Shown: piece after piece, positions 15,670 through 22,613 of the stretch
Layout: each line of letters begins with the position of its first letter
Numbering within the stretch: position 1 is the first letter of the stretch
Source: Brevibacterium antiquum CNRZ 918
Lineage (GTDB): Bacteria > Actinomycetota > Actinomycetes > Actinomycetales > Brevibacteriaceae
Length of the DNA: 64,000 bases
Direction of reading: 5' to 3'
Assembly: GCF_900169145.1 (NCBI RefSeq)
Contig: NZ_FXZD01000013.1
Coordinates: 1 to 64,000 of the forward strand
Made by a program: the position numbers and the translations under genes
The notes under the pieces: generated by a model
What the model saw: only the letters and a program-made list of their open reading frames with translations
The model's database searches: none
Told to the model about the DNA's origin: nothing

Positions 15670-15868
15670 GGGGACCACTGCCCTCGAACTGGGCCTCAAC
15701 CCAATCCCTGACTTCGGACTCACGGAACATTCGCCGACCAGAAATCTTCGCGGACGGGGGCGCTGTGCCCTTCTGGATCATGAAACGAAGGGACGCGGGG
15801 GTTCTGCGCAGGATCTCTGCGACTTCGTCGATGTAGAGCAACCGTTCAGCAGTGGGGACCGCCTTCAT
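15662..15868 (-). CDS. AlpA/excisionase-type helix-turn-helix protein
   Basis: 68 residues from ATG 15868, with AGAGG in front of it. LLYIDEVAEILRRTPASLRFMI is the winged MerR-like HTH_17 helix-turn-helix, followed by the wing (SAKISGRRMFRESEVRDWVEA). Such proteins act as recombination directionality factors (Xis) or early gene activators in prophages and satellites. It is the first gene of the leftward operon, directly across the operator region from the repressor, the expected switch arrangement. Confidence 0.75.
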   Translation of the reverse strand: MKAVPTAERLLYIDEVAEILRRTPASLRFMIQKGTAPPSAKISGRRMFRESEVRDWVEAQFEGSGPHG

Positions 15869-15879
15869 GTTAACCTCTG

Positions 15880-15961
15880 TTTCTAGTAGTGCGTTACTGA
15901 CATTTCTAGTATGCACACATTTCGAGAGAAATGCAATGACCCGATAATGGATTTTCTAGTA
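15880..15961. promoter_or_regulatory. Switch region with three TTTCTAGTA direct repeats
   Basis: TTTCTAGTA lies at 15880-15888, 15903-15911 and 15953-15961, between the divergent excisionase-like gene and the repressor gene. The outer copies overlap the expected promoter or leader of each gene. Three identical 9-mers in 82 bp of AT-rich sequence are most simply the operators of the repressor encoded at 15967. Confidence 0.7.
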
Positions 15962-15966
15962 CACTG

Positions 15967-16662
15967 ATGTGCATGGCTGAATCCTCAAGCTCGCGGCCCG
16001 ACGACCGGGCTATCGGTGAACTCGTGAAATCCGCACGGGGGAGCACCGCCCAGACCGCCGTCGCGAAAGCGATGAAGGAGCTCGGGCACAAGTGGTCACA
16101 GGCGACCGTCTGGGCTGTCGAGAAGGGTGACAGGGCGTTGAAGCTGGCGGAAGGTAGAGACCTCGCCATGATCCTCGGCGTGTCCGTCCTGGACTTGCTC
16201 GAAGATCAAGCCGGCTCCGATGCGTATGTTTGGACTCGCCGCGAGCTTGCAGAGGGGGGTCGCAGCGCCGACCAGCTGATAGACGCGCTCGTAGAGTGGT
16301 CGGCTAGGCGAGAGAGGCTGTTCAACGCGGGCAAGTGGCTCGAGGACCCAAGCAACCGCCAGCAGATACCTGAATCCAAACGCGATGCCTTGAGCCGGGA
16401 AGTGCTCGACTTTGCCAACATGACATTGAAGGACATAGTCGACGTTGTCCTATCTAACGGCTGGGACAACGGCAGAATCGAAGATCTAGCCACGGGCGAA
16501 GAATCGCCAGTTGACATGGAGCTGGCCCTGGATATTCGTCTCCTTCGCGACGACTGGAAGCAGCTACCTGATCCCGAGAACGATGCGCGCCACCAGCAGA
16601 TGATGGAAGATGTATTCCGCAGCACGGAGGTGCGCGATGGCTTCGATCCAGAAGAGAGCTAA
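15967..16662 (+). CDS. Phage repressor-like helix-turn-helix protein
   Basis: 231 residues. Residues about 15-65 form an XRE-like helix-turn-helix (AQTAVAKAMKELGHKWSQATVWAVEKGDRALKLAEGRDLAMIL), with the recognition helix around SQATVWAVEKG. The C-terminal half is acidic and helical, suited to dimerisation, and shows no Ser-Lys autoprotease motif of the LexA/CI type. It is transcribed away from the leftward early operon and overlaps the integrase gene by 26 bp, so repressor and integrase share one transcript. This is the expected lysogeny module. Confidence 0.75.
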   Translation: MCMAESSSSRPDDRAIGELVKSARGSTAQTAVAKAMKELGHKWSQATVWAVEKGDRALKLAEGRDLAMILGVSVLDLLEDQAGSDAYVWTRRELAEGGRSADQLIDALVEWSARRERLFNAGKWLEDPSNRQQIPESKRDALSREVLDFANMTLKDIVDVVLSNGWDNGRIEDLATGEESPVDMELALDIRLLRDDWKQLPDPENDARHQQMMEDVFRSTEVRDGFDPEES

Positions 16663-17752
16663 CGGCAAGTGGAGGGCGCGCTACCGAGACGCCGAGGACA
16701 AAGAGCACGCTCGGCACTTCACCCTCAAGCGCGACGCTGAACAGTGGCTCGCCACAGTAACCGCTTCTGTCGTTCGTGGTGACTACGTCGACCCCAAGGC
16801 CGGCATGGTCACGTTCAGCCAGTTCTACAAGTCCTGGTCAGCTCGGCAGGTATGGACTCACGGTAGCCGGGACTCATTCGACCTGATCGGGTACGGTTCC
16901 ACATTCGGCAACGTCCCGCTGCTCAAGATCAAGCGCAGCCACGTCGAAACCTGGATCAAGACGATGACGAATGCGGGGCTCGCGCCGCAGACGATCGGCA
17001 ACAGGCTCGGCCTCGCCCGCTCCGTCTTCACCGCGGCGATCGGTGACCAGCTCATAGCCGTTGACCCAACCCGCGGAGTCAAGAAACCGCGCAAGCGGCA
17101 TCGAGAGTTTACGATGCGGATCCCGACCGGAGAAGAGGTGAATGCGCTTCTCAATGCTGCTGATCCCTACTTCCGGCCGGCGATCATCATGGGTGCCTTC
17201 GCGGGCCTGAGGCAGGGCGAGATTGCCGGTCTGCAGTTACCTGACTTCGACTTCCTGGGGCGGCAGGTCTACGTGCAGAGGCAGGTGCAGCGCCGGTCGC
17301 CTCATCCCATCGAGATCAGAGCACCGAAATACAACTCCGAGCGGGTCATCTTCCTGCCTCAGTCCGTGCTCACCGAAGTGTCGAAGCACCTGCAGGAGTT
17401 CGGCACCTATGGCGAAGACCAATGGCTGCTGATGGGTAAGGACGGCGGGCCGATCTGGCCTCGACAGTTCGGTTATCGATTCGAGGCCGCAGCGACAAAG
17501 GCGGGCCTCGATGTGAGCTCGCACGATCTCCGGCATTTCTTCGCATCGGGTCTGATCGCCGCCGGCTGTGACGTCGTGACCGTGCAGAGGGCGATGGGCC
17601 ACAAGTCGGCCAGCGTCACCCTGGACACGTATTCGCACCTCTGGCCGTCCGCAGAAGATCGGACTCGAAACGCCATCGAGTCGGTGTTCGCTGAGACTCT
17701 CGCGGACCCTGTGCGGACTGCGGAGTCACAAACAGGCACTGACCTGCACTGA
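16637..17752 (+). CDS. int: Tyrosine site-specific integrase of the phage-like element
   Basis: 371 residues from ATG 16637 (MASIQKRANGKWRARYRD), inside the end of the repressor gene. The N-terminal arm-binding part is an AP2-like three-strand fold, followed by a core-binding helical domain (residues about 60-150) and the catalytic domain. Catalytic residues visible are Arg in GLRQGEI, HDLRH, the GHKSA histidine, and the nucleophile Tyr in LDTYSHLW. The stop lies 15 bp from attR, the normal place for an integrase. It catalyses insertion and excision at the 17-bp core in cpaF. Confidence 0.92.
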   Translation: MASIQKRANGKWRARYRDAEDKEHARHFTLKRDAEQWLATVTASVVRGDYVDPKAGMVTFSQFYKSWSARQVWTHGSRDSFDLIGYGSTFGNVPLLKIKRSHVETWIKTMTNAGLAPQTIGNRLGLARSVFTAAIGDQLIAVDPTRGVKKPRKRHREFTMRIPTGEEVNALLNAADPYFRPAIIMGAFAGLRQGEIAGLQLPDFDFLGRQVYVQRQVQRRSPHPIEIRAPKYNSERVIFLPQSVLTEVSKHLQEFGTYGEDQWLLMGKDGGPIWPRQFGYRFEAAATKAGLDVSSHDLRHFFASGLIAAGCDVVTVQRAMGHKSASVTLDTYSHLWPSAEDRTRNAIESVFAETLADPVRTAESQTGTDLH

Positions 17753-17766
17753 TGCATCAATCCGAA

Positions 17767-17783
17767 GAGTTGACCCAGATCTC
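17767..17783 (+). other. attR, right attachment site core
   Basis: Second copy of the 17-bp core seen at attL (5227-5243). To its right the minus-strand reading YFDDPRVEEIWVNS emerges once the IS element and its duplication are removed, showing that attB lies in the cpaF/tadA gene. Confidence 0.85.
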
Positions 17784-17808
17784 TTCGACCCGCGGGTCAT
17801 CGAAATAG

Positions 17809-19209
17809 GGCTCTTCATAAATAGGGCTGTAGGAGTCGGTCCATTCCACCAGCGTGGAGCAACGATCGGATGAGGTAATTCCCTCGATTGCGGAACCCCA
17901 ACGCGATGCCGCGCAGATGCTCCAACCTTCCATTCAACGCCTCAGTAGGCCCATTCGACGTTCCCGGATGATCGAAATACGCCAGTATGTCGGCCCGCCG
18001 GCGCTGGAACGTCGTCCGAAGACTGCGTAGCTCTTTCAGCTCGTCCGGGATCATTGCGGCCAACTTTGTGATCAATCCGGCCATGATCGCCTTGCCCTTC
18101 TTCGGCGCGGCAGCATAGGCCCTGATCGTGTCTTGGTAGAACTGCCAACACACCACCAGCGCAGCATGCTTGTCAGCGGCGAAGACACTGTTCAGGCGAC
18201 GTTTTTGCTTGTCGCTCAGGAGCCCCACCCGGGTGCGGATCGTTTTCCGAATCCCATACAAGTCGTCACCCGACCGGCCCCGATGCCCATGGATCTCGGT
18301 TTGGAGTCTCCTCCGCGTTTCATCAAGCTTGGTGCCAACGAGAGCAACAACATGGAAAGGGTCCATGACCGTCGTTGCCTCTGGCAGCACGTCAGTGGCA
18401 GCTTTCTTGTACCCTGCGAAGGCATCCATCGCGACGTGATCGATGCCGTCCCTGAACGCATCGGGCTGGTCTGATAGCCAGTTGCTGAAGGCTTCAGCCG
18501 AGCGGCCGGGGACGATGTCGATCAGTCGTGCCGGCCGGGATGTGAGATCAACGATGACAGTCACCCACCGGTCGATGCCGCGGTGGGACCAGCAGTGCTC
18601 ATCGACGCCGATCGTGGACACACCATCAAGCCGCGAGGCGTCAGCGATGAGGAGTTTGCGGCCGAGGTCGAGGACGGCTGAGCACACGGTGTTCCACGAC
18701 GTGGCGAGGTTCTTTGCGATGACGTGGATGCTCATCTTGTCGATGACCACGGACTTCAGAGCCCATAGACGTGCAGTACGGGAAAGTTTCGACCGACCGA
18801 CGCAGGCCTTCGCTGGTGACTGTGCCCACCGCTGGTGGCAGCTAGGGCAGATGTAGGTGCGGACCCTGATGGCCAACGTCACCGATGTCAGCCCGATCGG
18901 AGAGTGGATGAGTTTGCGGATCCTCGTCGATCGGACCAGTCCTCGTTGTCGGCAGTCGGGGCAGGAATCGTTGTGGCCGGTGATCAGGCACAGCACGGTC
19001 AGATGCCTGCTCGTGTGGTGTTGTCCGATCGCGGTGAGGCCGAGTTCGGGCAGGGCAAGTGCGGTGTCGAGGCAGGGCGGGGTAAAGTTGTACACGAGGG
19101 ACCTTGGGTCGTGATGGAGTCTTGAACACCTACATCATTGCATCCAAGGTCCCGTACTTTTTCGCCCCCTGGCTCGGGATCCGCCCCACCGCCCTATTTA
19201 TGAAGAGCC
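17809..19209 (-). mobile_element. ISL3-family insertion sequence, 1401 bp, complete
   Basis: Terminal inverted repeats GGCTCTTCATAAATAGGGC (17809-17827) and its exact complement (19191-19209) enclose one transposase gene. Both ends are flanked by the 8-bp direct repeat CGAAATAG (17801-17808 and 19210-19217), the duplication length typical of ISL3. Perfect ends and an exact duplication point to a recent insertion into cpaF. Confidence 0.93.
17815..19095 (-). CDS. ISL3-family transposase
   Basis: 426 residues from a GTG at 19095. The N-terminus has a zinc-finger-like set (DSCPDCRQRG, later YICPSCHQRW), a helix-turn-helix region (MSIHVIAKNLATSWNTV), and a DDE catalytic domain: Asp in TIGVDEHCW, Asp in VMDPFHVV, and Glu in NGPTEALNGRLEHLRG. 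Length and order match complete ISL3 transposases and there is no frameshift, so the element is probably still active. Confidence 0.93.
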   Translation of the reverse strand: MYNFTPPCLDTALALPELGLTAIGQHHTSRHLTVLCLITGHNDSCPDCRQRGLVRSTRIRKLIHSPIGLTSVTLAIRVRTYICPSCHQRWAQSPAKACVGRSKLSRTARLWALKSVVIDKMSIHVIAKNLATSWNTVCSAVLDLGRKLLIADASRLDGVSTIGVDEHCWSHRGIDRWVTVIVDLTSRPARLIDIVPGRSAEAFSNWLSDQPDAFRDGIDHVAMDAFAGYKKAATDVLPEATTVMDPFHVVALVGTKLDETRRRLQTEIHGHRGRSGDDLYGIRKTIRTRVGLLSDKQKRRLNSVFAADKHAALVVCWQFYQDTIRAYAAAPKKGKAIMAGLITKLAAMIPDELKELRSLRTTFQRRRADILAYFDHPGTSNGPTEALNGRLEHLRGIALGFRNRGNYLIRSLLHAGGMDRLLQPYL

Positions 19210-19438
19210 CGAAATAGTCCTGCAGTGCACCGAAGCCCGAGAGCTGATTGTCAATGGAACGAAACGTTGCTTCCTTGTCTTCCAAGGGCGGAAGATCCGC
19301 GACGAGGCTGCGTTCGTCATACTCAGAGATGACCGTGCGAATGACCTCGCGTGAGCGTTGCATATCGGCGCGAGGGTCCACATCGAGGTCTCTGATCCTC
19401 TTGTGCACTTCGCTCTTGATGACCTCGGTGGCTTCCAC

Positions 19439-19691
19439 GTTGAACCCCTGGCGGACAGAATACGAATCATATTTCTCACAGCTGGATTTGTTTTTAACCT
19501 ATCTGTAGTCGAATGAAGAATCCAGTGAATTTTCGAATCTGTGGATAACTCTGCACACGAAGATCGAATGCCATCCGTGTAGTTTCGGAGTCATGCGCGC
19601 GAGTCGCACTGTTTGCAGTTCCACGCCGGGCGGTATAGATTTTCATCACTGCTGCGCAGAACTTCTGCTGAGGTCTCGCGCCCCATAGACC
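19439..19691. other. Upstream region of the broken cpaF gene
   Basis: This gap should contain the cpaF promoter. It is AT-richer than its surroundings. TGTGGATAA at 19541-19549 is the complement of a perfect DnaA box (TTATCCACA), but it is single and so probably not an origin. No open frame here looks coding. Confidence 0.4.
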
Positions 19692-19731
19692 GCGCCACCG
19701 GCGGGATGACTTGATCTCCCGCCGGTGGCGC
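19692..19731 (-). terminator. Strong hairpin after the DUF2249 gene
   Basis: 15-bp arms (19692-19706 and 19717-19731, GCGCCACCGGCGGGA and complement) enclose a 10-base loop, 23 bp beyond the DUF2249 stop. There is only a weak T-run, as is common for actinobacterial terminators. Confidence 0.65.
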
Positions 19732-19754
19732 TAAATTCTTCTCCTCCCTCGCCT

Positions 19755-20552
19755 TCAGGCGCGGACGAACTTGAGGCGCCAAGCCTCGGGGCCGCGCTGA
19801 AGGTAGTCGACTGAGAAGCCGCCCGAATAGCGCTGGTCGATCTGAGTCAGGAGTGGCAGGGGATCATGAGGAGCGAAGAGAACCATCCCATTGCCGGCTG
19901 ACACCGAGTCAAGGGCGCCGAAGACGGTTGCGTGGCGAATGGCGTGCGGAACGGTCCGCACATCCAGTTCCGGGTATTCAGGACCAGCGGATTCTCCGCA
20001 GGTGCAGCTGTGTGCGCAGTCGCCGGTCTGCTCAGATGCGCCAGAGTCGGCATCGGCGTCCTTGCCGCCGGCACCAGTGTCGGCCGATGTCTGGGTCCAG
20101 AGCTTGGCCAGAGACACACTTGATTCACCTGCCAGCAGTAGGACGAGGCGTGTGGTCACATTGTCGGCGTGCAGGTCGAACACCGACCGAGCGGCCTGGG
20201 CGCTCCCTGCGGCACGAACGGCATCCGCGGCGCCTGCGAGGTCTGCGAAGAGGGAAGCGAGGACATCGGATCCGGCGTCGATCGCCTCGGCGAGTGCGCG
20301 AGATTTCTCGAGCTGCTTAGCCGCGGTGAGGATATGGGCGGCCTCCGCCCGCAGTGCGCTCGTCACTGAGGCTTGCGCCCAGGAATTCAGGTCCTCGCGA
20401 GCAGTCACCCAGGACTCGTCTTGGCGGGAGACGGCAGCGACGAGAGCTTCGACCTTCGCCGCCATGGCGCCGCAGCGTTCGGCGTAGTTCTGCTCGATCT
20501 CTGCGGCGACCTCGGCCTCGGCCTCATTGGAGGTGAACATGACATTGCTCAT
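19755..20552 (-). CDS. DUF2249-domain protein of the NO-response cluster
   Basis: 265 residues from ATG 20552 (MSNVMFTSNEAEAEV). The N-terminal 165 residues are helical with repeated Glu/Ala, likely a four-helix bundle (hemerythrin-like in shape, though I see no full metal motif). A linker with DCAHSCTCGES follows, then a DUF2249 domain (ELDVRTVPHAIRHATVFGALD ... RQRGPEAWRLKFVRA-like ending). DUF2249 proteins are often linked to nitrosative-stress and denitrification genes. It is transcribed away from the adjacent Fe-S type regulator across a 52-bp spacer, so both are probably controlled together. Biochemical function unknown. Confidence 0.75.
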   Translation of the reverse strand: MSNVMFTSNEAEAEVAAEIEQNYAERCGAMAAKVEALVAAVSRQDESWVTAREDLNSWAQASVTSALRAEAAHILTAAKQLEKSRALAEAIDAGSDVLASLFADLAGAADAVRAAGSAQAARSVFDLHADNVTTRLVLLLAGESSVSLAKLWTQTSADTGAGGKDADADSGASEQTGDCAHSCTCGESAGPEYPELDVRTVPHAIRHATVFGALDSVSAGNGMVLFAPHDPLPLLTQIDQRYSGGFSVDYLQRGPEAWRLKFVRA

Positions 20553-20604
20553 GGAGTTCTCTCTTTCTCTGCAGACTTGGCCATAGTTTATTACAATTAG
20601 AACC

Positions 20605-21450
20605 GTGAAAATAAATCGCGCCTCCGCCAGGGCTGAGAGCTCCGCGCTGGGACCCGGTCCTGCCATTCAGACAACAGGACTCTCACCTGCCATCGCGGCC
20701 GTGCTCGAGCACCTCAGCGCCCAAGCCGAACCCGTATCGATCGGTGCACTGTCAGCGATGACTGGGCTACATGGGAATACGGTGCGCGAACATCTGGAGG
20801 AGCTCATCGCTGCCGGCTACGCAGCCAAGGAACGAGCGCTCTCACAGGGAAGGGGCAGGCCCGCATGGCTCTACTTCGCCACGGACACAGCCGCTGCGGC
20901 CGGCGCTGTCGAATACGCGGGCCTGGCGTCGGCGCTGGCCGCGCACATCCACCGCACCAGTGACTCGCCACGTCTCGACGGCATCGCCGCCGGTGTCGAC
21001 TGGGGCCGCCAACTGGCCGCGGATTTCGACGGCGGCGAGCCGAGCAGCCAAGAGCCGAGCAACCACGAACGCACCACCAGTACGGCCCGAAGCCAGACGA
21101 TTTCCCTGCTTGAGGACCTGGGGTTCGCGCCAGCGGTGGTCGCTGACTTCGCAACGAATTCTGAGCCCGAGGCGAGCGCTGGTGCGGGTGCAAACACAGT
21201 CACCGGCGACGCCGACGCTGCGGTCGGAGGTGCAGGGGATGCCGAGGACTCCATCCGCGTGAGGCTGACCCGCTGCCCGCTGCTCAGCGCCGCCCATCAG
21301 TACCCCGACATCGTCTGCGGCGTTCATCTCGGTCTGGTGCGCGGCGCCTTGGACGTCTTCGGGGATCGGGATTCCGACAGCGAGCTCGAGCCCTTCGCCG
21401 AACCCGGAGCCTGCCGACTGCATCTGCAACCACGGAAGGAGTCCCAGTGA
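20605..21450 (+). CDS. Helix-turn-helix regulator with a C-terminal three-cysteine (Fe-S type) domain
   Basis: 281 residues. Residues 28-85 are a winged helix-turn-helix (PVSIGALSAMTGLHGNTVREHLEELIAAGYA, then the wing GRGRPAWLY). The C-terminus has C224, C238 (DIVCGVHLGL) and C270 (EPGACRLHL), the spacing and context of SufR-like ArsR/DeoR-type regulators that hold an iron-sulfur cluster. Loss of the cluster on exposure to NO or iron shortage would change DNA binding. It is divergent from the DUF2249 gene and overlaps the NnrS-like gene (21447), which ties it to NO and nitrite metabolism. The cluster ligand role is inferred from the pattern. Confidence 0.8.
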   Translation: MKINRASARAESSALGPGPAIQTTGLSPAIAAVLEHLSAQAEPVSIGALSAMTGLHGNTVREHLEELIAAGYAAKERALSQGRGRPAWLYFATDTAAAAGAVEYAGLASALAAHIHRTSDSPRLDGIAAGVDWGRQLAADFDGGEPSSQEPSNHERTTSTARSQTISLLEDLGFAPAVVADFATNSEPEASAGAGANTVTGDADAAVGGAGDAEDSIRVRLTRCPLLSAAHQYPDIVCGVHLGLVRGALDVFGDRDSDSELEPFAEPGACRLHLQPRKESQ

Positions 21451-22613
21451 TCCGCCGTCTTGCCTTCCTCGTCCCGGCCGGCCTGTCGCTGCTGGCCGGA
21501 CTCGACGCGGCACTCATGCTGCTGGGGCTGTGGGCCCCGGTGGCGGGGGAGAGGTTGCCGGGCACCCATGGAATCGTCATGGTCTTCGGCTTCGTCGCCA
21601 CTCTGATCTCTTTGGAACGCGCCGTGGCACTCGCCCGAGCGGCCGGATTCCTTGCGCCCGCGCTGCTCGGACTCGGTTCGCTGGCAGTGCTGTCCCCACT
21701 GCCGCTGGTCATCGGACAGCTCGGGCTCCTGGCGGGCAGTCTTGCCCTGGCCGTGCTCTACATTCCTCTCTACCGGCGGAACTTCGACGAGGCCATCCTG
21801 GTCCAGGCCCTCGGTGCGGTACTGGCCGCGGGTGCGGCCCTCATGTGGCTCGGCGGTGCCACCGTGCCGACATTGATCCCCTGGCTGGCCGGATTCGTCA
21901 TAATCACGATCGCGGCCGAACGCCTCGAACTCGCACGGATCACCATCGCCTCCACCGCCGTCCGCGGGTTCTTGGCACTCATCGCAGCAACGGCCCTCGG
22001 CGTGCTCTCCTCCCTGCTGTGGCCCACCATCGGCTACCCGCTGTTGGGCGTCACTCTCCTCGGACTGGTCTCCTGGCTCCTCATCCACGACGTCGCCTCG
22101 AAGACGGTCACCGCCACCGGTCAGACCCGGTTCATGGGAGTCTGCCTCCTCGCCGGCTATGTGTGGCTGGTCGTCGCCGGTCTGGTCTGGCTCCTTGCCG
22201 GGCCCACCGACGGGCCCCGGTCCGATGACGCGGTGGTCCACTCGGTCTTCCTGGGGTTCGCGATCTCGATGATCATCGCCCACGCCTCCGTGATCCTGCC
22301 TGCGGTGCTCCGGATCCGTCTGCCCTACAGTCGCGGCTTCTACCTTCCGGTCCTCCTCCTCCACACGTCGCTGGTTCTACGGATCGGCCTCGGCGATGGC
22401 CTCGATCTGCACTGGGCCTGGCAGCTCGGCGGGGTCCTCAACATCGTCGCCCTTCTGGGATTCGCGATCCTGGCCGCCACCTCCGCGATCACCGCCTCCC
22501 ATGCTGCTCGCACCACCAGCAGCCACCAGGGTGGCGAGCGCAAGAACCGCGAATCCAGTGCTGAACATGACAACGACCTCAGTTCGTCGGCGCAGCCGGA
22601 CACAACGCCATGA
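21447..22613 (+). CDS. NnrS-like polytopic membrane protein
   Basis: 388 residues with about 11-12 hydrophobic segments. HGIVMVFGFVATLISLERAVAL (residues about 41-62) and HSVFLGFAISMIIAHASVILPAV (residues about 266-288) match the conserved histidine-bearing helices of NnrS, a haem/copper membrane protein that protects denitrifiers from NO-derived iron complexes. The C-terminal tail is short and polar. GTG start at 21447 overlaps the regulator stop, and its stop overlaps the start of the NirK-fusion gene (ATGA), so the three form one transcript. Confidence 0.75.
   Translation: MIRRLAFLVPAGLSLLAGLDAALMLLGLWAPVAGERLPGTHGIVMVFGFVATLISLERAVALARAAGFLAPALLGLGSLAVLSPLPLVIGQLGLLAGSLALAVLYIPLYRRNFDEAILVQALGAVLAAGAALMWLGGATVPTLIPWLAGFVIITIAAERLELARITIASTAVRGFLALIAATALGVLSSLLWPTIGYPLLGVTLLGLVSWLLIHDVASKTVTATGQTRFMGVCLLAGYVWLVVAGLVWLLAGPTDGPRSDDAVVHSVFLGFAISMIIAHASVILPAVLRIRLPYSRGFYLPVLLLHTSLVLRIGLGDGLDLHWAWQLGGVLNIVALLGFAILAATSAITASHAARTTSSHQGGERKNRESSAEHDNDLSSSAQPDTTP

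Larger units (their letters stand above)
17784..19438 (-). pseudogene. cpaF: 5' part of a CpaF/TadA pilus-secretion ATPase gene, broken by an IS and by the phage element
   Basis: From a GTG at 19438 the minus strand encodes VEATEVIKSEVHKRIRDL, then VDPRADMQRSREVIRTVISEYDERS and GFGALQDYF, which is the N-terminal domain of CpaF-like type II/IV secretion ATPases. After 74 codons the frame runs into the ISL3 element. Joining 19218 to the far side of the element via the 8-bp duplication restores LQDYFDDPRVEEIWVNS, the conserved next motif. There attR intervenes, and the sequence beyond attL does not continue the gene. The ATPase domain (Walker A and B) is absent from this window, so the gene is inactive as it stands. 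Confidence 0.8.

Noticed and set aside
19541..19549. Replication origin suggested by a perfect DnaA box
   Set aside because: Only one box and no AT-rich unwinding region or dnaA/dnaN genes nearby.
21324..22364. 346-codon minus-strand frame opposite the NnrS-like gene
   Set aside because: Gln/Gly/Asp/Arg-rich antisense shadow; membrane helices and conserved histidines are on the plus strand.
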